Positions 13,800-19,129 of a stretch of DNA of 20,138 nt are shown one piece after another; position 1 is the stretch's first letter; each line of letters begins with the position of its first letter. Under the pieces are notes generated by a model that was given only the letters and a program-made list of their open reading frames with translations, searched no databases and was not told the origin of the DNA. This DNA is from a virus, in IMG/VR virus record IMGVR_UViG_3300027754_000539, positions 1 through 20,138 of that record. One strand, written 5' to 3'. The translations under genes were made by a program, and so were the position numbers.

Positions 13800-13991
13800 A
13801 TGAGAGACATCTTATTTTTAAATATACAAACAACAGGATTTTGTTTTAGACTATTTGGTTATGGTATTTGCATTATTTACTTAAAAAAATCTTCTAGTTA
13901 TTTCGATAGTTATTTCGATAAGTCTAATTCTGATGTTAATTTCTTAAAAATCGGTAAATTTTACATTTATCTTTTGACTAATAAAAATTAA
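13800..13991 (+). CDS. Hypothetical protein controlled by the structured leader
   Basis: This 63-aa protein reads MRDILFLNIQTTGFCFRLFG, YGICIIYLKKSSSYFDSYFD and a beta-like end FLKIGKFYIYLLTNKN. It is rich in aromatic residues and Ser/Lys, with no recognised motif and no confident membrane helix. I chose ATG 13800: GGAG lies just upstream and the codons from the ATG at 13770 would overlap the leader hairpins. The spacing between GGAG and ATG is short (3 nt). The last five residues LTNKN and their codons reappear at the end of the next gene. Confidence 0.5.
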   Translation: MRDILFLNIQTTGFCFRLFGYGICIIYLKKSSSYFDSYFDKSNSDVNFLKIGKFYIYLLTNKN

Positions 13992-14002
13992 CCGTGGAGC
14001 AT
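13990..14002 (+). repeat. Repeated ribosome-site element CGTGGAGCAT (second copy)
   Basis: CGTGGAGCAT at 13993-14002 repeats 13790-13799; both stand just before an ATG. The leader segment TCCACG (13763-13768) is complementary to either copy. Confidence 0.65.
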
Positions 14003-14004
14003 TA

Positions 14005-14358
14005 ATGAATAATCTTTTACCACTCACTTGGAGAATACTAGATGAAGAAATAAAAGTAATTAACAAAGCTTGTGGAAATGTCATTGGCGGTAAGTTAGTT
14101 TATGCAAAAGATAAAACTTTTTTAGTAAGATATTTGAGCAGAAACAAACAAAAACTTTTAATAAGATTTGCTGAAAAAATCACAGATAAAAAGTTATCAG
14201 ATATTGATTTTGGAGAAAATAAAATTGATCAATTAAAAGTAAGAATAATTTTAAGAAAATATCTTAGTAAAATTATTTTTAGAATTGGTTTTGCTAGATT
14301 TTATTTAAGATTGATGTCGGTAAATATTTATATAAACAATTTGACTAACAAAAATTAA
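14005..14358 (+). CDS. Hypothetical basic protein
   Basis: This 117-aa protein was not recognised. It opens with PLTWRILDEEIKVINKACGN, then a beta-like GGKLVYAKDKTFLVRYLSRN, and a strongly basic helical second half (LKVRIILRKYLSKIIFRIGF, then ARFYLRLMS). It may bind nucleic acid by charge, which is inference. The start uses the second CGTGGAGCAT copy. It lies just ahead of the replication genes. Its end repeats the LTNKN codons of the previous gene (17 of 18 bases match). Confidence 0.5.
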   Translation: MNNLLPLTWRILDEEIKVINKACGNVIGGKLVYAKDKTFLVRYLSRNKQKLLIRFAEKITDKKLSDIDFGENKIDQLKVRIILRKYLSKIIFRIGFARFYLRLMSVNIYINNLTNKN

Positions 14359-14366
14359 TAAATATT

Positions 14367-14597
14367 ATGAAAGGGCATTTTATGCAAATACAGGAAATAG
14401 GTTTTAATATGGAAGAACAAATAAATAGGTTGCACAATAGACATTTAGCAAAGTTATTATCTCAATTAAACGAGATTAACACACCGCAAATAATCATTGA
14501 TACAATTAAAAAACAACTTTCATTTTACACTAAGGATATTAAGGAACAAGTTTTAACAAGTAATTTTTCTAATCATGACAATTCAAACACAAAATAA
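14367..14597 (+). CDS. Hypothetical helical protein upstream of the replication genes
   Basis: This protein is up to 76 aa, helical and charged (EEQINRLHNRHLAKLLSQLN, then KKQLSFYTKDIKEQ). It was not recognised. The start is uncertain: ATG 14367 has only an A-rich leader, ATG 14382 has AAAGGG 6 nt upstream and ATG 14409 has ATAGG 7 nt upstream. Its end overlaps the next gene by 23 nt, so the two are probably coupled and it may serve in replication initiation, though nothing in its sequence proves this. Confidence 0.45.
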   Translation: MKGHFMQIQEIGFNMEEQINRLHNRHLAKLLSQLNEINTPQIIIDTIKKQLSFYTKDIKEQVLTSNFSNHDNSNTK

Positions 14598-15204
14598 ATC
14601 TTTTATACTACACAAAGATAGTTTATCAATCTTAAATAAACTATCAGATGAAGAAGCTGGAAAACTTTTTAAAGCAATTTATAACTTCCAAACTCAAAAC
14701 ATTTTGCCTACTGAAAAAATGATTGATTGCATTTTTGAGCCGTTTTTAAATCAATTTAAAAGAGATGAAGAAAAGTATCAAAATGTTGTTGAAAGGAATA
14801 AAATCAATATTGCAAAGAGGTGGAATAAACCTAATACCAAAAATACCACTCGTAAAACTCGTATACCAAAAGATACCAAAAATACCGATAGTGATAGTAA
14901 GAATGATAGTGATAGTGATAGTGATAGTAAGAATGATAGTGATTTACCAATCTTTATAAATAAAGATTTATTTAACGCTTTTGTTGAAATGCGTATAAAG
15001 ATTAAAAAACCGCTGACAGAAGTAGCAAGAGAGTTGTTAATAAAAAACCTAATAAAATTTGAAACAAAACAAAAAGGCTTTGCCAATGAAGCTTTAGAAA
15101 ATTCAATCCAAAATTCCTATCAAGGAGTATTTGAACCAAAGCAAAATAACAACTTTCAAAACAAAACACAGGGGGTATCAGAATGGAAACGTATAATCAG
15201 TTAA
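14575..15204 (+). CDS. DUF6291-like replication protein (initiator or helicase-loader type)
   Basis: This 209-aa protein has three parts. Residues 8-35 (SFILHKDSLSILNKLSDEEA, then GKLFKAIYNFQ) match the N-terminal DUF6291-type helical domain of phage replication proteins. Residues about 85-125 are a basic patch followed by a Ser/Asp repeat linker. Residues 125-190 (LFNAFVEMRIKIKKPLTEVA, then ENSIQNSYQGVFEPK) match the C-terminal pattern common in phage replication proteins ('W..F...R.k.kkp.t', 's...gw.G.f.p'). These proteins are usually encoded just before a helicase or loader and help start replication. Here the gene overlaps dnaB by 22 nt, supporting that role. Confidence 0.72.
   Translation: MTIQTQNKSFILHKDSLSILNKLSDEEAGKLFKAIYNFQTQNILPTEKMIDCIFEPFLNQFKRDEEKYQNVVERNKINIAKRWNKPNTKNTTRKTRIPKDTKNTDSDSKNDSDSDSDSKNDSDLPIFINKDLFNAFVEMRIKIKKPLTEVARELLIKNLIKFETKQKGFANEALENSIQNSYQGVFEPKQNNNFQNKTQGVSEWKRIIS
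14887..14943 (+). repeat. GATAGT/AAGAAT microsatellite inside the replication gene
   Basis: Hexamers GATAGT and AAGAAT repeat in frame, encoding the SDSKNDSD linker twice. An 18-bp unit (GATAGTGATAGTAAGAAT) occurs at 14887-14904 and again at 14917-14934. Slippage would change linker length by two residues per hexamer. Confidence 0.9.
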
Positions 15205-16565
15205 ATCAAGAAATTTGCAATGTTGATGCAGAGCAATCATTACTTGGTGCAATAATTTTAAATAATAATTATTTAATTACTGTTCAAGATATTCTAAAGC
15301 CTGAACATTTTCATTATACTACGCATCAAAAAATTTATTCTCACATAATTTATTGTGTTGAAAAAAATAATATTGTTGCTGATAGAATCACATTAAAACA
15401 ACTTTTTGAAACCGATCCCGATATTAAAAATGATGGAGGAGTTAAATATTTGTCAGTTTTACTTAGTGGAGCTAGTAGTTTTGGAATTAGGGATTATGCC
15501 GATATTATCATTGATTGCTGGAAAAGAAGGGAGTTAAAAAATTATATTCAAAAAATCTTAGAAAAAATTTCTATTCCCTCAAATTCTTTTCACGATTTAT
15601 CTTCCGAGCTATCCCAAAAGATTGAAAATCTTGATATCGATGAACAAACTCAACCAAGACCAATTGCAAATGTTGTTGCTGAAAAATTGTGGGATATGGC
15701 AAATAAAAAGAATGATGAAATTGTTTCAACTGGATTTATAGGGCTAGATGACAAAACGGGAGGGTTTAACAAGGGTTATTTAGTAATTATAGCTGGTAGA
15801 CCATCTATGGGTAAAACTACCTTCTCATTGTGCTTAGCAAAGGAAATTGCAAAAAATGACCATGTTCTTTATATTTCAATCGAAATGACATCAAAACAAA
15901 TCATTTCAAAAATAATTGGAAACGAAGCTAGCATAAATTTAAAAAAAATAAAGTTAAACGATCTTGATAAATCCGAATTAGAAACCGCTTGTAATGCTGG
16001 AGAAAGAATTGGAGAATTAAAATTTAATATCGATTATCCAACCAAGGGAATAACTATTAGAAGTTTAAAAACTAAGATTAAAAGACAAGTTGAAAAATTT
16101 AAAACTAAAGTTGTTTTTATCGACCATCTTGGAAAGATTAAATCAGAAGGTAAAACTTGGAGTAAAAACGAAGAAGTTTCGCAAATAACCAATTCATTAA
16201 AAGATATAGCCAACGAACTTGGAATAGTTATCGTAGTATTATCTCAATTATCAAGAGCTGTTGAACAAAGACAAGATAAAAGACCGCAATTAAGTGATTT
16301 AAGAGATTCTGGAAGCATTGAGCAAGATGCCGATATAGTTATGTTTTGCTTTAGAGCTGAATACTATCTTGAAAGATGCATGCCTAGCAAAGTTTATGAA
16401 CCGAACGATTATGCTGAGTGGGAGCGTGAATTAAGTAAGGTAAGAGGGTTATGCGAAATCATAATCGCAAAAGCAAGGGAAGGAGAACCACAAACCGCTA
16501 GATTTAATTTTAACGGAAGCTATGGAAGATTCACTGAAATACAGGAGCAAAATGACTCATATTAA
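15183..16565 (+). CDS. dnaB: Replicative DNA helicase (DnaB-like)
   Basis: This 460-aa protein has full DnaB architecture. The N-terminal helical domain is at residues 9-115 (NVDAEQSLLGAIILNNNYLI, FHYTTHQKIYSHI). The RecA-like motor has Walker A GRPSMGKTT at 205-213, catalytic Glu in SIEM (E234), Walker B VVFIDHL at 310-316, LSQLSR at 353-358, and the block RPQLSDLRDSGSIEQDAD at 367-384 that contains the conserved hairpin and arginine region. It is a 5'-3' ring helicase at the fork. The length is normal (about 450-475). The start has GGGGG 7 nt upstream and overlaps the previous gene. No primase is fused, so priming must come from elsewhere. Confidence 0.95.
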   Translation: METYNQLNQEICNVDAEQSLLGAIILNNNYLITVQDILKPEHFHYTTHQKIYSHIIYCVEKNNIVADRITLKQLFETDPDIKNDGGVKYLSVLLSGASSFGIRDYADIIIDCWKRRELKNYIQKILEKISIPSNSFHDLSSELSQKIENLDIDEQTQPRPIANVVAEKLWDMANKKNDEIVSTGFIGLDDKTGGFNKGYLVIIAGRPSMGKTTFSLCLAKEIAKNDHVLYISIEMTSKQIISKIIGNEASINLKKIKLNDLDKSELETACNAGERIGELKFNIDYPTKGITIRSLKTKIKRQVEKFKTKVVFIDHLGKIKSEGKTWSKNEEVSQITNSLKDIANELGIVIVVLSQLSRAVEQRQDKRPQLSDLRDSGSIEQDADIVMFCFRAEYYLERCMPSKVYEPNDYAEWERELSKVRGLCEIIIAKAREGEPQTARFNFNGSYGRFTEIQEQNDSY

Positions 16566-16767
16566 ACACATACTTGCGAATGTTGTTGAAAATGCAAGTA
16601 AAGCAAAACTTTATCATCAGAATAGAGATATTTTTTTAAAATACTTCGACAGCATTGAGCAATACGAAGCTTTAATATCGGCTGGTAATTTTAAGAAAAT
16701 CGACGAGATTATAAAACAAAATTCATCTTTTAACTTAGATGAGTTTCTTATTAACTTTAAAAACTAA
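16552..16767 (+). CDS. Hypothetical helical protein after dnaB
   Basis: This 71-aa protein reads MTHIKHILANVVENASKAKL, YHQNRDIFLKYFDSIEQYEA and LISAGNFKKIDEIIKQN. It is a compact, all-helical, charged protein that was not recognised. I chose ATG 16552 because AGGAG lies 4 nt upstream; the in-frame ATG at 16522 is inside dnaB. It overlaps the dnaB end by 14 nt, so it is translated with the helicase and may help replication; this is inference only. Confidence 0.55.
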   Translation: MTHIKHILANVVENASKAKLYHQNRDIFLKYFDSIEQYEALISAGNFKKIDEIIKQNSSFNLDEFLINFKN

Positions 16768-16771
16768 AATT

Positions 16772-17113
16772 ATGAAAACATTACAAGAAATTATTAAACA
16801 AAAACCAATCTATTTAAACAATTGGAGCAATAAAGAAGACGTCGCAAGAGATTTTGAATATGATGATATAAAAAATTTAAATATTCTCTTTGCAGATTAT
16901 CAATACGGAAGTTACGACGGTGAAGCGTTTGTTCTTTTTGAAAAAGATGGTAAACTTTTTGAAGTTATCGGCAGTCATTGCAGTTGTTATGAGTTAGAAG
17001 GGCAATTTGACCCAGAAGAAGTTTGTTTAGAAGCATTAGAACACAGATTAATAAAAGGAAATTATAGTAGAGATATATTTTCTACTCAATTAAAAGAATT
17101 TTTAGGATTTTAA
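16772..17113 (+). CDS. Conserved phage protein with GSHCSCYxLEGQ motif
   Basis: This 113-aa protein contains NILFADYQYGSYDGEAFVLF, EKDGKLFEVIGSHCSCYELE and GQFDPEEVCLEALEHRL. The pattern 'AFVLFEKDGKLYEVnGSHCSCYgLEGQW.PE' is one I know from a widely spread small phage/plasmid family without assigned function. The two nearby Cys and the His may bind metal. The start is ATG 16772, with an ATTAAC element 17 nt upstream; the in-frame ATG at 16739 lies in the previous gene. It is cytoplasmic. Confidence 0.68.
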   Translation: MKTLQEIIKQKPIYLNNWSNKEDVARDFEYDDIKNLNILFADYQYGSYDGEAFVLFEKDGKLFEVIGSHCSCYELEGQFDPEEVCLEALEHRLIKGNYSRDIFSTQLKEFLGF

Positions 17114-17130
17114 CTTTAAAAATAAAAATT

Positions 17131-17403
17131 ATGATAAAACTACATTTAGTCGAACCAAAAACAGGAAAACGCCTTAAACTTGGTGAGGATTTTGTTTTTG
17201 GTGGACATTTTATTGAAGTTTATTTTATTGAAGTTTGGTTTGAGCCAAAAATCAGAGAAGGTTTAGAAATTCAAGAATTGGTAAAAGAGAAAACTTGCCA
17301 ACATTATTTACAAGACCCAATAGACCCACTCGGCGACGATCCTATGTTTAATGGTAGGACTTACGGCAACGGCAGGTTTATTTTATGCGAAGGAGAGGCT
17401 TGA
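17131..17403 (+). CDS. Hypothetical acidic protein
   Basis: This 90-aa protein was not recognised. It is beta-rich at the start (IKLHLVEPKTGKRLKLGEDF, VFGGHFIEVYFIEVWFEPKI) with a direct FIEVYFIEVWF repeat, then an acidic, Gly/Asp-rich end (DPIDPLGDDPMFNGRTYGNG). It may fold as a small beta barrel. The start lacks a Shine-Dalgarno sequence and shows TTAAC 17 nt upstream. Its stop (TGA) overlaps a possible TTG start of the receiver gene. Confidence 0.5.
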   Translation: MIKLHLVEPKTGKRLKLGEDFVFGGHFIEVYFIEVWFEPKIREGLEIQELVKEKTCQHYLQDPIDPLGDDPMFNGRTYGNGRFILCEGEA

Positions 17404-17729
17404 AAATTCTATTAATTGAAGATTCCAAAATTTTAACAATGTTATTAAAACACCAAGCTAAAATATTAAAAGTTAATTTAACTTGCGTCGATAATTTTGT
17501 TGATGCAATTATTGAACTTAAAAATAATGTTTTTAGTTTTATAATTCTGGATAATTTTCTTGAAAAAGAAGATATAAAAGGAGTTGATAAAGCCGAAACA
17601 TTAAAAGGCTATTCGCAAGCAAAAATTATTCTTTCAAGTGCTGATAGTTGTATTATTAAAAATGAGTGGATTGACGAGGTAATTCCGAAATCACAATTAG
17701 AATTAGTGAATGTTATTAACTTAAAATAA
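17385..17729 (+). CDS. Stand-alone CheY-like receiver domain protein
   Basis: This 114-aa protein contains only a receiver fold. KILLIEDSKILTMLLKHQAK gives beta1 with the acidic pair E12/D13. FSFIILDNFLEK gives beta3 with the phospho-acceptor D56. AKIILSSAD gives beta4 with the Ser switch at 84/85, and DEVIPKSQ gives the conserved Lys at 102. Spacings fit the CheY pattern. There is no output domain. The start is uncertain: ATG 17385 or TTG 17400, which has AGGAG closer upstream and a TTGA overlap with the previous stop. A phage receiver could tap host phospho-signalling or bind a host kinase; this is inference. Confidence 0.75.
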   Translation: MRRRGLKILLIEDSKILTMLLKHQAKILKVNLTCVDNFVDAIIELKNNVFSFIILDNFLEKEDIKGVDKAETLKGYSQAKIILSSADSCIIKNEWIDEVIPKSQLELVNVINLK

Positions 17730-17735
17730 AAATAT

Positions 17736-17798
17736 ATGGAATTAGTAATTGTAATTTTACCATGCTTAATTGTAATAGTTGGGATTTTAGTAACATGA
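17736..17798 (+). CDS. Possible 20-aa membrane micropeptide
   Basis: The frame reads MELVIVILPCLIVIVGILVT and stops with TGA that overlaps the next ATG (ATGA). It is almost wholly hydrophobic, as expected of a single-span micropeptide. TTATTAAC ends 16 nt before its ATG, the same start context as neighbours. Coding status is unproven, but overlap and start context favour it. Confidence 0.45.
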   Translation: MELVIVILPCLIVIVGILVT

Positions 17799-18052
17799 GA
17801 AAAATATTTAATTTTATAGTGTTATTAGTTTTGATTAAAAGAAATAACATTAAGAAAAAATATACAGTTTTTGAAAAACTACCTAATTATTATTTTGGCA
17901 AATATATTTTTCGCAAAAAAATATATGGCTCTTACGCGAAGTATGAAGCGACAACAGAAAAATTCAAAAAATATAAATTTAATCTTTGGAACTGGCAGGC
18001 AAAGTTTTTATATAAAATGGCTCAAAACAAATATTTAAAATCATGGAAATAA
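17795..18052 (+). CDS. Basic protein with N-terminal hydrophobic segment
   Basis: This 85-aa protein reads MRKIFNFIVLLVLIKRNNIK, then a Lys/Tyr-rich body (KYTVFEKLPNYYFGKYIFRK, EATTEKFKKYKFNLWNWQAK). The short hydrophobic residues 5-14 may anchor it to the membrane or act as an amphipathic helix. It is very basic. I chose ATG 17795 because it overlaps the micropeptide stop; the in-frame ATG at 17762 lies inside that small ORF. The function was not recognised. Confidence 0.5.
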   Translation: MRKIFNFIVLLVLIKRNNIKKKYTVFEKLPNYYFGKYIFRKKIYGSYAKYEATTEKFKKYKFNLWNWQAKFLYKMAQNKYLKSWK

Positions 18053-18264
18053 AACTTACCGCAGAAAATATTAAGCAAATAATAAAGATTAAAAAACTTA
18101 TTAAACTTGAGGAGGACTTAATAGATTTTAATGTAGAACATGATGATATAACAACTGAAAAAATAAGGTCTTGTGGGGTTATTTTAGAGAGAGAAGTTAA
18201 AGATTTTTTTAATAACTTCGAGCTTGAAATAAAAAATATAATTATTTTTAAAAATAATGCTTGA
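18043..18264 (+). CDS. Hypothetical helical protein
   Basis: This 73-aa protein reads MEIKLTAENIKQIIKIKKLI, then an acidic middle with DLIDFNVEHDDITTEKIRSC and a helical end (REVKDFFNNFELEIKNIIIF). It was not recognised, looks soluble and overlaps the previous gene by 10 nt. The promoter for the RNA cluster begins at its stop codon. Confidence 0.5.
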   Translation: MEIKLTAENIKQIIKIKKLIKLEEDLIDFNVEHDDITTEKIRSCGVILEREVKDFFNNFELEIKNIIIFKNNA

Positions 18265-18289
18265 CACATTAAAACACTTAGTATAGCAT
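18261..18289 (+). promoter_or_regulatory. Promoter of the tRNA/RNA cluster
   Basis: TTGACA (18261-18266) is perfect and, like the promoter at 10364, is preceded by TGC. TAGCAT (18284-18289) lies 17 nt later, or TATAGC (18282-18287) at 15 nt; neither -10 is strong. The first tRNA starts at 18338. Confidence 0.5.
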
Positions 18290-18337
18290 ATGTTACAAGA
18301 GTTTGTAAAAAGACTTTTAAAAATATAAATCGTAAAT

Positions 18338-18413
18338 ATCAGATTAGCTCAGCGGTTAGAGCAAAACACTCATAATGTTTGGGTCGGTGGTTCAAATCCA
18401 TCATCTGATACCA
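18338..18413 (+). tRNA. tRNA with CAT anticodon (Ile2 or elongator Met)
   Basis: The tRNA is 76 nt and all stems form. The acceptor is ATCAGAT/ATCTGAT, D-arm GCTC-AGCGGTTA-GAGC, anticodon arm AAACA-CTCATAA-TGTTT, T-arm GGTGG-TTCAAAT-CCATC, discriminator A and an encoded CCA. The anticodon stem lacks the GGG/CCC of initiators. The 8-nt D-loop and the GGTCG.TGG junction resemble tRNA-Ile2 (CAT, modified to lysidine) more than elongator Met, which would suit ATA-rich genes. The first pair A-U is unusual for both. Confidence 0.9.
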
Positions 18414-18428
18414 ATTAAATCGTAAATT

Positions 18429-18506
18429 CAGGGGGTAGGATAATCTGGTTATTCCGCTTGTTTTGGAAACAAGAGATTGGAGGTTCAAATCCTCCCTCCC
18501 TGACCA
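18429..18506 (+). tRNA. tRNA-Pro(TGG)
   Basis: The tRNA is 78 nt with acceptor CAGGGGG pairing CTCCCTG (one G-U), a weak D-stem (GGA/TCC), anticodon arm CTTGT-TTTGGAA-ACAAG giving anticodon TGG, T-arm GGAGG-TTCAAAT-CCTCC, discriminator A and an encoded CCA. The first base C fits bacterial tRNA-Pro. Confidence 0.9.
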
Positions 18507-18512
18507 AAATCG

Positions 18513-18729
18513 TAAATATTTAGATGGCTAGTGTTGTGGCGGAATATAGACGCTAACTTTTGAGTGAAAAACTCAATACACTGCTTTATTGTTAAGCGTC
18601 CCGACGAATACGCTACCCACTAAATCGGAACTTTGTGCAAGATTTCAATTTTGCACGAAATGAATAGCGATAACGAGTAGTATTGCAAAGGTGTGAGTCC
18701 TTTGCCAACACTAGCTTTATAAATATTTA
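18513..18729 (+). ncRNA. Large tRNA-like structured RNA of unknown class
   Basis: A perfect 10-bp terminal stem GCTAGTGTTG/CAACACTAGC (18527-18536 with 18706-18715) stacks directly on a 7-bp hairpin GCAAAGG-TGTGAGT-CCTTTGC (18685-18705), like a T-arm on an acceptor. An outer TAAATATTTA pair (18513-18522 with 18720-18729) is also possible. Inside are GTGGCGGAAT/ATAGACGC, close to the tRNA-Leu D-arm but lacking the loop GG; a GACGCTAAC/GTTaAGCGTC arm (18549-18600) topped by TTGAGT/ACTCAA; and GTGCAA/TTGCAC (18635-18656). There is no CCA and no canonical T-loop. I see no reading frame. A degraded or reused tRNA-Leu is the best guess. Confidence 0.65.
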
Positions 18730-18739
18730 AAAATAAAAA

Positions 18740-19009
18740 ATGGAAAACAAAAACAAAGTTAAAATCTTAAAAATAACAAATAATCTTATTTTAAAAGATG
18801 AAGTAAAAATTCAAGCATTAGGAGATTGTGGTAGCATTTTTAGTAGCATGTTCGGTAAAAGAATATTTTATCTAAAAAAAAATGATAAAATAATTATAAA
18901 AATGCGGTCAAAAGATGCTAAACTTTTAGATGTAGGAGAAATAGTAAATTTTGAAGATATTTGCAACGGAGAAACTGCTTGGCAGTTTAGTTGGGATTGG
19001 CATTATTAA
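18740..19009 (+). CDS. Hypothetical protein downstream of the RNA cluster
   Basis: This 89-aa protein reads MENKNKVKILKITNNLILKD, then a beta-rich body with GDCGSIFSSMFGKRIFYLKK and KIIIKMRSKDAKLL, and an acidic end DICNGETAWQFSWDWHY with three Trp. It was not recognised and looks soluble, possibly a small beta barrel. The start has an A-rich leader without Shine-Dalgarno. It would be co-transcribed with the upstream RNAs unless they end in a terminator that I cannot see. Confidence 0.5.
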   Translation: MENKNKVKILKITNNLILKDEVKIQALGDCGSIFSSMFGKRIFYLKKNDKIIIKMRSKDAKLLDVGEIVNFEDICNGETAWQFSWDWHY

Positions 19010-19021
19010 TTATTTAAATAT

Positions 19022-19105
19022 TCGGCGAGTCATTCTCGCAAGTGGTTTTTGAACGGAGAAATCCGCACCAGTCAAAAACGGCTATACAGCTGGGAAAGAC
19101 CGCAC
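19022..19105 (+). promoter_or_regulatory. Folded leader with pseudoknot potential
   Basis: The gap 19010-19129 holds GCGAG/CTCGC (19025-19039); then an 8-bp stem GTTTTTGA/TCAAAAAC (19045-19052 with 19072-19079) capped by CGGA-GAAA-TCCG (19054-19065, a GNRA tetraloop); then CTGG (19090-19093), which can pair with CCAG (19068-19071) to make a pseudoknot. It stands 25 nt before the ATG at 19130. The region could also be read from a TTG at 19049, but no ribosome site supports that. Confidence 0.5.
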
Positions 19106-19129
19106 AATATTAACTTAAAACAAAAAAAT

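Larger units (their letters stand above)
18327..18517 (+). repeat. AAATCGTAAAT spacer repeated before each RNA
   Basis: The exact 11-mer AAATCGTAAAT occurs at 18327-18337, 18417-18427 and 18507-18517. The two tRNAs begin 0 and 1 nt after it; the third copy precedes the large structured RNA. It may mark 5' processing. Confidence 0.85.

Noticed and set aside
14777-15087. Minus-strand ORF of 102 aa opposite the replication gene
   Set aside because: Its LSLSLSFLLSLS run is merely the reverse reading of the GATAGT repeat; no start signal and opposite to the operon.
18527-18715. Ordinary tRNA-Leu, tRNA with group I intron, or tmRNA
   Set aside because: There is no canonical T-loop, no CCA, no anticodon arm at the right place, no group I core motifs seen and no tmRNA start (GGGG..TTCGAC) or tag frame; length also fits none of them.
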